From positions 1-11,753 of the forward strand of contig CAMNBS010000033.1 in NCBI GenBank assembly GCA_946533175.1: DNA of 11,753 nucleotides, written 5' to 3'. The first letter of the stretch is position 1. Each line of letters begins with the position of its first letter. Both the position numbers and the translations under genes were made by a program. The notes beneath the pieces were generated by a model, which ran no database searches, had not been told where the DNA came from, and saw nothing but the letters and a program-made list of their open reading frames with translations. Source of the DNA: an uncultured Clostridia bacterium. GTDB taxonomy: Bacteria > Bacillota_I > Bacilli_A > RF39 > UBA660. Below are positions 1 to 7,180 of the stretch, in pieces.

Positions 1-271
1 ATGTATGGCGATATACATGATGATTAATTATTTTCGTACGAATTGGACAAACATGAGGAACAACATGCATAATTGTTCGATTAACGCATCTCTCTTGCAT
101 AGGTTCAACAATAGGTTGATTACAAGATTGATCAGTTTGATAATTCATATTCATATTCATATCCATATTTGAATTACCCATGTAATTCATGTCAACATCA
201 TTAGACATATTTTCAGCATAAAAATTATTATTAATATCGATGTCACGATCATAACATCTATCTTGAAACAT
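1..271 (-). CDS. CotD-like spore coat protein, N-terminal part (runs off left edge)
   Basis: An open frame of 90 codons starts with ATG at 271 and runs off the window without a stop. A textbook AGGAGG (277-282) sits five bases upstream, so the start is firm. The first ~50 residues are rich in Asn, Met and Asp (for example MDMNMNMNY) and look disordered. The following stretch, with CVNRTIMHVVPHVCP and then INHHVYRHT, resembles the conserved core of the CotD spore coat family (VPHxxPxxTxxxNHHxxxH in Bacillus CotD, from memory). Known family members are small, Cys/His/Tyr-rich inner-coat proteins made late in the mother cell; here the Asn/Met-rich extension is unusual. A SigK-like promoter lies just upstream, which fits. 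The C-terminus is outside the window, so length and Cys/His tail cannot be checked. It could instead be another His-rich structural protein. Confidence 0.6.
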   Translation of the reverse strand, partial: MFQDRCYDRDIDINNNFYAENMSNDVDMNYMGNSNMDMNMNMNYQTDQSCNQPIVEPMQERCVNRTIMHVVPHVCPIRTKIINHHVYRHT

Positions 272-290
272 AAAAACCTCCTATCCAATT

Positions 291-316
291 TATCCTATGT
301 CAAATATCAATAGTGT
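291..316 (-). promoter_or_regulatory. Possible SigK/SigE-type sporulation promoter of the coat-like gene
   Basis: Read on the minus strand, 299-291 is CATAGGATA, matching the mother-cell sigma -10 pattern CATAnnnTA. An AC dinucleotide at 316-315 stands 15 bases upstream, near the usual SigK spacing of about 16-17. Transcription would start just ahead of the AGGAGG, giving a short leader. No good SigA -35/-10 pair competes at this position. The match is short and was judged by eye, so it is suggestive only. Confidence 0.35.
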
Positions 317-342
317 AATGTGTCTTTACCTATATAATAATT

Positions 343-367
343 AAAAAAGGTTAGACATCTAACCTTT
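343..367 (-). terminator. Rho-independent terminator of the SpoIID-like/LytM/lysozyme gene
   Basis: A perfect 9-bp stem (346-354 with 359-367) closes a four-base loop and is followed on the minus strand by a run of T (348-343). The 5' arm begins inside the TAA stop codon of the gene at 366, so gene end and terminator overlap. Confidence 0.8.
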
Positions 368-3218
368 AATAACCTGTATAACCACCACAATTGGCCTTAA
401 CATAATTAACATATGTTTTAGCAAGTTCACCTCGTTTAGGACATTTGACGTTTGGTTCAGCTGGTGCTTCAAATTTATAACAAAATTCAGAACCAATATT
501 ATATGCATCATTACTTTTTAAAATAGCATTATAAGCTGCACTAAATCTAGAAACATTCTGTAGCTCATCCAACATAAATTCTAATTGACATTTTACAGTA
601 AATACCTCATCTCCACAGAAATTAAGTAAATTCGTTTTTCGATCTTTGTGCCATTGCATTAGTCCAAGACTAGTATAATTATCACCATCAATATTTAAAA
701 TGAAATTAGACTCTTTCTCGATATTGGCCATAATTCCTGCTGTAGCTGGTACTGAAAAGCCACTTTCTAGAAGTGATAGGCAAACGGATCTTTTAACCAG
801 TTTATCAGGAACATAAATAATTTGATCACCATTAGCTACCGCTGGACGAGGTTTAGTTGCTGATATATATTCCAGTGGATTAGCATCTATACCATTTAGT
901 GATGTTTTAACATATAACATACATTTGTTGGATAACATACCTACTTTAGCAATTAATTGACCAGTATTAACACGATCACCCGTTCTAACCGTAATAGTTT
1001 CTTTAGCTAAACTACCATATAAGAACTTAACTCCCTTACTATAACTTATCACGATATAATTACCATAATTATCATTGTAAGATATCTCTTCTACTTTACC
1101 ATTAGATGTAGCAATAACATTTGTTTGATTACATTCACCTTTAATACCCATGCCATCATATACTTTATTATCAGCAGTTGAACCACCATAATTATGAAGT
1201 ATTTCTATGGACGTTGGAGCTTGGGAATACAATCCTCTAGAATCCTTTATACTACTGCCAACTGGCCACCAGAATTTAGGTTCAATTTTCAAAGCTTCAG
1301 CGAATTTACTAGAATAATTAGCAATATTATATATTTTATAATCCGTAAATCTTTTAGCAATTATTTTTTGATAATCAAGATTATTTCCCACATCACTAAG
1401 AATGTTATCCTCATAATAATCAAATGATGTTATTGGAATAAATGGATATTTGGCTAATACATCGTTAAAACTATTAATAATTAATACTTCTTTTTTGGTT
1501 TTTTCATAAGCACTATCAACTATTTCCTTAAGATCAGCTGGCATAGCTGGTTTGGTTAAGAAAGTATTACCACCAAAAGAATCAATTGGAAGAAAATAAA
1601 TTTTATTATTTCTCGTTGCTAATTGACATCCTTCATAAATATCACAGTAGCTCGTATCACTATTTTTAAGAATTGACTGTTTTGATATAACACTATATCC
1701 CCCTTTGGAGAAGACAATAGCCTTTTCTACTACAAAATAAGTTTTAAATAATTCTTCTTGTTGTGAACGACTATATTTAGCTAAATCTATTTCAGATAGA
1801 AAAGCATATAAACTACTTTTTAAGTAATCCGCTAATGAATATTTTTTTATTAAAGTGTTATTATTATCACCTTTAATATAAACAAATGATTTAGAATAAT
1901 CAGTTTTATATGATAATTCAGAATCTAATTCGCATTTAATAGTATTTTTGTTACCAATGGAATCTTTAATAATTACTTTAGCATCACTGACATTATTTGA
2001 ATTATAAATATAACTTGAAGAAATATCCTTTTTAACTGATTTATTATTAACTAAATACTCATAAGAACTAATTGCTTTAGATGAAGTTGTATTAACAATA
2101 AAATTGGTATATTTATCGTATATAACAGCTTCACAAATAGCTTGTGGTAAAGTTCGATCAATATTATCGACAACAACTTCCGTATCTAATTTTCTTGATC
2201 CTTTGTCATAAACAGCAAAGTTATATTTTCCATTTTCTTCTACTTCATAACTAAAAGTATTTTCTTCGGTTTTTTCATTATTTGGTAAAATTGTATAAGC
2301 ATAATTATCACCAAAGATTTTCATATCAATAGATACTTTGGTATTAACTTTAGTACTTGGATTAATAACATACGAAGTATTAAGATTAATTTCAGAATTA
2401 ATTACTTTAACCATTCGAGAAATAGTATTGGTATATCCTCGAGAATTCGTAATTGAATATACTATTTGATATTCTCCGGGAGTATTTATATCAATATTAT
2501 TATTAACATTAACTTTGGAAGATATATCACCATCAATGATATCGTTAGCTTTCACACCTGGATCATCATAATTTTTTCCAGCTATACCATAAGCTAAAGC
2601 ATCGCCATTTAATATAATAGAAGGATATCGGTTATATAGTTCAAGATTATTAATAATAATAACTTTTCTTATAATATAATCATTATTGGTTTTATTAATA
2701 TACTTTATATCATAAACGCCTTCCTCGCTACCTACTTCACCAGATACTAAAACTTCATTATTACTTTGATATCCCATATCATAAAATGGTATTCCTTGTG
2801 CGAGAATAGTTACTTCATTTCCTTCTAAGGTGATGGAATTAGTGGTACTGGAAAAATTAGTTTTATAATCCGTGCAAGAAAGATAAGGAGTATATTCTGT
2901 ACCATTAAAAAAAACACCAGACATATCATTACAATTACTTTCTAAATTATACGAAACCTTAAAGGCATCTAAAAATATTTCCCGTTCAACATTAATATTG
3001 TTTTTGAGAACATATTCTTTAGCGATATCAACCATCTTATTTTCCATTCTTTTATATCGCTTTAAAGGAGTATTATAATCCATAATATACCAGATTACTA
3101 ACGCCAATAAAACAATAACTCCAATGATAATAATAAACTTACCATTACCATTACTAGTTTTTCTTGGAACAACTGGAGTATTCTTTTCTTGTTCAAATAA
3201 CTCATCATAAAAATCCAT
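366..3218 (-). CDS. Membrane-anchored SpoIID-like / degenerate LytM / phage-lysozyme fusion protein
   Basis: This is a 950-residue envelope protein, numbered from the ATG at 3218. That ATG has GGTG three bases upstream; a GTG at 3227 is an alternative start. Domains in order: cytoplasmic tail; one membrane anchor (~28-47); a DUF5011-type Ig-like domain (~198-273); a beta-rich middle; a region resembling SpoIID/LytB (~461-637; SLADYLK, SYCDIYEGC, then DYQKIIAKRF); an M23/LytM-like domain (~652-785; WWPVG, YGNYIVISY, NGIDANPLEYI); and a C-terminal phage tail lysozyme-like domain (~806-940; GIMANIEKESNF, SLGLMQW, probable acid E836). In the LytM part the HxxxD, YxH and HLH positions read GMGIK, LYGSL and CMLYV, so the zinc ligands are lost. 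The usual SpoIID glutamate also looks replaced by Phe. Known SpoIID and SpoIIQ act on peptidoglycan during engulfment; here only the lysozyme domain looks able to cut. It has its own promoter and terminator. Confidence 0.75.
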   Translation of the reverse strand: MDFYDELFEQEKNTPVVPRKTSNGNGKFIIIIGVIVLLALVIWYIMDYNTPLKRYKRMENKMVDIAKEYVLKNNINVEREIFLDAFKVSYNLESNCNDMSGVFFNGTEYTPYLSCTDYKTNFSSTTNSITLEGNEVTILAQGIPFYDMGYQSNNEVLVSGEVGSEEGVYDIKYINKTNNDYIIRKVIIINNLELYNRYPSIILNGDALAYGIAGKNYDDPGVKANDIIDGDISSKVNVNNNIDINTPGEYQIVYSITNSRGYTNTISRMVKVINSEINLNTSYVINPSTKVNTKVSIDMKIFGDNYAYTILPNNEKTEENTFSYEVEENGKYNFAVYDKGSRKLDTEVVVDNIDRTLPQAICEAVIYDKYTNFIVNTTSSKAISSYEYLVNNKSVKKDISSSYIYNSNNVSDAKVIIKDSIGNKNTIKCELDSELSYKTDYSKSFVYIKGDNNNTLIKKYSLADYLKSSLYAFLSEIDLAKYSRSQQEELFKTYFVVEKAIVFSKGGYSVISKQSILKNSDTSYCDIYEGCQLATRNNKIYFLPIDSFGGNTFLTKPAMPADLKEIVDSAYEKTKKEVLIINSFNDVLAKYPFIPITSFDYYEDNILSDVGNNLDYQKIIAKRFTDYKIYNIANYSSKFAEALKIEPKFWWPVGSSIKDSRGLYSQAPTSIEILHNYGGSTADNKVYDGMGIKGECNQTNVIATSNGKVEEISYNDNYGNYIVISYSKGVKFLYGSLAKETITVRTGDRVNTGQLIAKVGMLSNKCMLYVKTSLNGIDANPLEYISATKPRPAVANGDQIIYVPDKLVKRSVCLSLLESGFSVPATAGIMANIEKESNFILNIDGDNYTSLGLMQWHKDRKTNLLNFCGDEVFTVKCQLEFMLDELQNVSRFSAAYNAILKSNDAYNIGSEFCYKFEAPAEPNVKCPKRGELAKTYVNYVKANCGGYTGY

Positions 3219-3252
3219 AAACACCACTTTTTTCCATTATACTTACTCTATA

Positions 3253-3281
3253 ATTTTAACATATCAACTATATATTATCAA
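3253..3281 (-). promoter_or_regulatory. SigA-type promoter of the SpoIID-like/LytM/lysozyme gene
   Basis: On the minus strand TTGATA (3281-3276) and TAAAAT (3258-3253) are separated by 17 bases. A TG one base before the -10 makes it an extended -10 element. It lies between the preceding terminator and the start codon, leaving a leader of about 28 bases. Confidence 0.5.
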
Positions 3282-3293
3282 GAAGGAAATATA

Positions 3294-3319
3294 ATAAAAA
3301 GTTAGAATTACTCTAACTT
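3294..3319 (-). terminator. Terminator of the polysaccharide deacetylase gene
   Basis: An 8-bp stem (3299-3306 with 3312-3319) closes a five-base loop. On the minus strand it is followed by TTTTTATTAT. Its first bases are within the TAA stop of the deacetylase gene. Confidence 0.7.
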
Positions 3320-4724
3320 AATTAACAATTTTTTGATGAACAGTTGGACTACTCGTTGATAAAGTTCCAAACTTATATCCTTGACCAACTAAAGTATTTA
3401 AAATATTATCTAATTCATTAACTGTATTTGATTTAATATCATGCATTAAAACAACACATTTACTGCATTTTTTAACACCATTAACGACATTAGAATATAT
3501 TTTACTACGACTAGCTCCAGCAGCATCACCAGAATCAACATCCCAATCAAAATAAACATAACCATCTTTCGTCATTTTAGAAGCAATGGCAGCGACAACA
3601 CCTTTAGCATAATTTCGACTTATAGTATTTGAAGAACCTCCTGGAAAACGAAAAATCATCGTCTTACTTCCGGTATATTTAATAACATCATTTTGCATTT
3701 TATTAAAATCATTAACATAAGCATCAACACTTTTATAAACATTCCAATTATGAGTATAAGTGTGTACGCCAATTGCATGACCGGCATCATACTCTTTTTG
3801 AATTAAATTAACATAACTACTGAATTGATGCGTAACAAAGAAAGTAGCTTTAACATTATATTTAGCTAGTGTATTTAATACTTTTTGAGTGTAACTACCT
3901 GGTCCATCATCAAAGGTTAAATATATGACTTTACCATTAGCTTTAATTTCAGGATTAGTTTTAGGATCATAAACGACCACTTTTCTTTTTAAACTCTTAC
4001 CAGCCTTATTCGTATATGTCAATGTATATTCTCCAGTTTTAGTTGTATCAACACTACCTACTGTTTTAATATCTTCCTTAATATTGTTACCACATCCATC
4101 TTGATTAGTTACCCCAGAATCATTATATTTACTATTTAAAGTAATATAAAGAGTACTACTACCATTTAATTTAAAAACCGGATTTGGTTTTTGGGTATAT
4201 TTAATAGGAACTGATAAAACACCTTCATTACCACTATTATCTAAAACAGAAAGCATAATTCTTTCTTCCTCTTCTTTAGAAACTATTTTATCCGTTAAAT
4301 CTCCATCATAATTATCCATGGCTGTAAAAGTTAATTTTTCTTTATCCTTTTTTGAACAAAAATCTCTTTCAACCATTTTAATATTGGTTTTAATTACTGG
4401 CACAACATCGTCTATTACTAAAACTGTTCTTGATAAAACGTAATTTTTCCAAAAATATTTAATAGAATAATTAACGTGATATTCGCCTAACTTAGTTACA
4501 TCAATATTATCATCTTGAAGAAAAGAATATTTACTACTATCTATAACATCATTATTTTTAAATAATTTAAATCCTTCATCATGATACTCGGTATTAACCG
4601 TAACTGTTACTTTATCTAGTCCATTTAATCTGGCTTCAACCCCACCATGAATAAAATAATATCCAATAATCGCTAATATTATCATGATTCCAATAATAAT
4701 TAAACTTACTACTACCTTCTTCAT
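3318..4724 (-). CDS. Membrane-anchored peptidoglycan deacetylase (NodB/PgdA-like) with Ig-like domains
   Basis: This 468-residue protein has a short basic start, one transmembrane segment (~5-25) and an extracellular remainder. Two or three Ig-like modules of the DUF5011 type follow (~29-105, a probable one ~108-177, and ~183-252; note TKLGEYHVNYS and TKTGEYTLTYT). A complete NodB homology domain ends the chain (~265-455). Its motifs are intact: TFDDGP (270-275), HTYTH (321-325), RFPGG (359-363), DWDVDSGD (393-400) and LMHD (426-429), which include the metal-binding Asp/His/His set. Family members remove acetyl groups from peptidoglycan N-acetylglucosamine and confer lysozyme resistance; the wall is the likely substrate here, by inference from the anchor and fold. 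It is transcribed alone, between its own promoter and terminator. The neighbour at 366 shares the Ig-like design and carries a lysozyme-like domain. Confidence 0.9.
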   Translation of the reverse strand: MKKVVVSLIIIGIMIILAIIGYYFIHGGVEARLNGLDKVTVTVNTEYHDEGFKLFKNNDVIDSSKYSFLQDDNIDVTKLGEYHVNYSIKYFWKNYVLSRTVLVIDDVVPVIKTNIKMVERDFCSKKDKEKLTFTAMDNYDGDLTDKIVSKEEEERIMLSVLDNSGNEGVLSVPIKYTQKPNPVFKLNGSSTLYITLNSKYNDSGVTNQDGCGNNIKEDIKTVGSVDTTKTGEYTLTYTNKAGKSLKRKVVVYDPKTNPEIKANGKVIYLTFDDGPGSYTQKVLNTLAKYNVKATFFVTHQFSSYVNLIQKEYDAGHAIGVHTYTHNWNVYKSVDAYVNDFNKMQNDVIKYTGSKTMIFRFPGGSSNTISRNYAKGVVAAIASKMTKDGYVYFDWDVDSGDAAGASRSKIYSNVVNGVKKCSKCVVLMHDIKSNTVNELDNILNTLVGQGYKFGTLSTSSPTVHQKIVN

Positions 4725-4743
4725 ACTACACTACACCAAATTA

Positions 4744-4772
4744 ATTATAACAAAAACGAATAATCATTTCAA
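4744..4772 (-). promoter_or_regulatory. SigA-type promoter of the deacetylase gene, overlapping a terminator loop
   Basis: On the minus strand TTGAAA (4772-4767) and a perfect TATAAT (4749-4744) are 17 bases apart. The -35 hexamer lies in the eight-base loop of the terminator at 4752-4783 and the spacer covers that terminator's 3' arm. The predicted leader is only about 13 bases, with GGTG as a weak ribosome binding site. Confidence 0.6.
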
Positions 4773-4783
4773 AGATTATTCGT
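4752..4783 (-). terminator. Terminator of priA
   Basis: A perfect 10-bp stem (4756-4765 with 4774-4783) closes an eight-base loop and is followed on the minus strand by TTTTG. It lies about 90 bases beyond the priA stop codon. An imperfect dyad (4812-4839) stands between the two. Confidence 0.75.
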
Positions 4784-4872
4784 CCAAAAAAGAAAAAGTA
4801 TTGTCTTATTTGACACTATAGTTAACAACTATAACTGTCCTTTCTATTATACGTAAAAAAAGGAAAAATATA

Positions 4873-7032
4873 CTAAATATCTGATGGATTAAATGATACT
4901 TCTATTTTAATTTTGTTATTGCTTTTATAATGATTAATCATTTCTTTCAATACTTTTTTTAAATCTAATTCTTTTTTATATTTTAAAAGAATTCCGAAGC
5001 GATATACATTATTTACTTTAAAGGGATGCAATGTACTAGGACCAATAATTATCATATTCGAAAGACGACTTTCTAAAATATTTTTTATTTTATTTACTTC
5101 CCTACTTAAGAAATCATAATCTCTTGATTTTATAATAACTTGGGATAAATAGAAAAATGGAGGATATTTACCAACAAGACGATTTTTCATTTCTTCTTTA
5201 TAAAACGATATATAATCGTTTTTACTAGCCAAAGTTATAGCATAATGATCAGGATTAAAAGTTTGAATAACCACTTCACCAGGCCTTTTATTTCTCCCAC
5301 TTCTTCCTGCAACCTGACTTATTAAATCAAAAGTATTTTCACAACTACGATATGATGGAATAAACAAACTAGCATCTGCTTGTAAAATACCCACCAAAGT
5401 AACATTAGGAAAATCTAATCCCTTACTAATCATTTGTGTTCCTAATAAGATATCATATTCCCCTCTTTCAAAAGATGAAATAATTTTTTCATGACTTCCT
5501 TTTTTGCTGGTTGTATCAAGATCCATCCGAATAACGCGCACCGCAGGAAAAACTCTTTTAATATCTTCTTCAATTTTTTCGGTTCCCATACCTAATTCGC
5601 GAATATCTTCACTATGACATTTAGGACAAACAGTTATTTTTTTATTAGCATAACCACAATAATGGCATCGCATTATATCCTTGTTTTTATGATAGGTTAA
5701 AGTAATGTCACAATTCGGACATTTCATAGTATAGCCACAATTAAGACACATAATTGAACTTGAATAACCCCTTCTATTTTGAAGAAGAAGAATCTGTTCA
5801 CCTAGTAATAATTTTTCTTTTATTTTAGTTGTCAATGTTTCACTAAAAATCGTTTTCGCCGTTTTCTTTTCCTTTATCATATCACAAATTGTAATTTCGG
5901 GTATTTTAGCATTACCAGCTCTTTTTTTTAATTCAAGTAATTGATATAATCCTTTACTACTTTTAGCATATTGAAGAAGTGTTGGGGTAGCACTACCTAA
6001 AATCAAAGGACAATGATGATAAGCTGAGCGATATTCCGCCACATCAATAGCTGAATATCTCGGCATAACATCTTGTTGGTAACTATCAGTATGACATTCA
6101 TCAATTATAATAACTCCAATATTTTCTAAAGGAGCAAAAACACTACTTCGAGCTCCTATAACAATTTTGGCTTCTCCTTTTTTAATTCTTCGATATTCAT
6201 CATATCTTTCACCATCCGATAATCCAGAATGTAAAACTGCAATATCTTGGAAACGACTAGCTATTCGTTTAAAAATTTGATTAGTTAAAGTTATTTCTGG
6301 AACCAATAAAAGACAAGTTTTACCATTTTTAATAACTTCATCCATTATTTGCATGTATACCTCGGTTTTACCACTACCGGTTATTCCATGTAATAAAAAA
6401 GTTTTAGCATGGTTTAATTCCTTGATAACAGCCAAATATACTCTATTTTGCTCTTCATTTAAAGAGTAAACTGGATAACGAGGAATATCCTCAATATTAA
6501 GACGATATTCTTCAATTTCTCTTTTACGAAGAATCCCTTTTTTTAATAATGTATCTACTGATGAGTTTATTTTTTTTAATTCACTATATAAACATTTTCC
6601 TTTTTCATTAATTTTATCAATAATTTGTTGTTGTTTATCACTTAATTCTTCTAGATGATCTATTTCCACCAATGTTTGATATTTTATATTAATTTTATGA
6701 CCATTTTTCGCTTTTAAAGCTCGTGGTAACATTACTTGATATGAACTAATTAAAGTAGATAATGTTTCATCACTAATTTTTCTTCCTAGCCATAATAATT
6801 CGTCATTTAATATCGCTTCACTATCAATGACATCAAGAATATCTTTAATTTCCATTGAGTCTGACACTTCATCTATAATTTCTAGAACAAAGCCTTCTAA
6901 CTCCTGGTTATTGAAGGGAACTAAAACTCTAATTCCAATCTTTATTTTATCTTTTAATCCATCATTTACATGATATGTAAAACACTTATCAATATTAAAA
7001 GCTGAAAGTTCAACTAATACCTTTATGTACAT
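4873..7032 (-). CDS. priA: Primosomal protein N' (PriA replication-restart helicase)
   Basis: This is a 719-residue superfamily 2 DNA helicase that reloads the replisome at stalled forks. The N-terminal fork-DNA-binding region starts as expected (MYIKVLVELSAFNIDKCFTY). The helicase core has Walker A GITGSGKT (216-223), motif II DECH (311-314), GSATP (346-350), GTQMISKGLDFP (531-542) and QVAGRSGR (573-580). Eight cysteines in four CxxC pairs (429/432, 438/441, 456/459, 469/472) form the two zinc sites typical of PriA. Length is close to the usual 730-800 residues, so it is complete. The ATG is preceded by GGTGATAAT, a good site. Motif II normally reads DEEH, so the Cys at 313 is a variation. 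It is transcribed alone; the neighbours do not indicate a replication operon. Confidence 0.97.
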   Translation of the reverse strand: MYIKVLVELSAFNIDKCFTYHVNDGLKDKIKIGIRVLVPFNNQELEGFVLEIIDEVSDSMEIKDILDVIDSEAILNDELLWLGRKISDETLSTLISSYQVMLPRALKAKNGHKINIKYQTLVEIDHLEELSDKQQQIIDKINEKGKCLYSELKKINSSVDTLLKKGILRKREIEEYRLNIEDIPRYPVYSLNEEQNRVYLAVIKELNHAKTFLLHGITGSGKTEVYMQIMDEVIKNGKTCLLLVPEITLTNQIFKRIASRFQDIAVLHSGLSDGERYDEYRRIKKGEAKIVIGARSSVFAPLENIGVIIIDECHTDSYQQDVMPRYSAIDVAEYRSAYHHCPLILGSATPTLLQYAKSSKGLYQLLELKKRAGNAKIPEITICDMIKEKKTAKTIFSETLTTKIKEKLLLGEQILLLQNRRGYSSSIMCLNCGYTMKCPNCDITLTYHKNKDIMRCHYCGYANKKITVCPKCHSEDIRELGMGTEKIEEDIKRVFPAVRVIRMDLDTTSKKGSHEKIISSFERGEYDILLGTQMISKGLDFPNVTLVGILQADASLFIPSYRSCENTFDLISQVAGRSGRNKRPGEVVIQTFNPDHYAITLASKNDYISFYKEEMKNRLVGKYPPFFYLSQVIIKSRDYDFLSREVNKIKNILESRLSNMIIIGPSTLHPFKVNNVYRFGILLKYKKELDLKKVLKEMINHYKSNNKIKIEVSFNPSDI

Positions 7033-7081
7033 ATTATCACCATACCCAATTGTTTATTATCTTATCATAATTAAAAAAGAA

Positions 7082-7110
7082 ATTCTATAAATTTTAAAAA
7101 ATAGTTACAA
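7082..7110 (-). promoter_or_regulatory. Candidate promoter of priA
   Basis: On the minus strand TTGTAA (7110-7105) and TAGAAT (7087-7082) are 17 bases apart, between the upstream terminator and the priA start. The leader would be about 45 bases. Both hexamers are imperfect, and the -35 falls in a 21-base repeat that also occurs at 9358-9378. Confidence 0.3.
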
Positions 7111-7123
7111 TAAACTGTATAAT

Positions 7124-7168
7124 AAAAAATATTAAACTAACAACTAATTGTGTCAATTTAATATTTTT
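7124..7168 (-). terminator. Terminator-like hairpin after the DUF4116 repeat gene
   Basis: A 12-bp A/T stem (7125-7136 with 7157-7168) closes a 20-base loop that can itself form a small ACAA/TTGT hairpin. On the minus strand the 3' arm ends in a run of T. It lies 13 bases beyond the stop of the gene at 7181. The stem is all A/T, so termination may be weak or work in both directions. Confidence 0.5.
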
Positions 7169-7180
7169 ATAAATAACTAT

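Noticed and set aside
1194..1427. Plus-strand open frame of 77 codons
   Set aside because: It lies wholly inside the opposite-strand cell-wall gene, lacks a ribosome binding site and has no recognisable domain.
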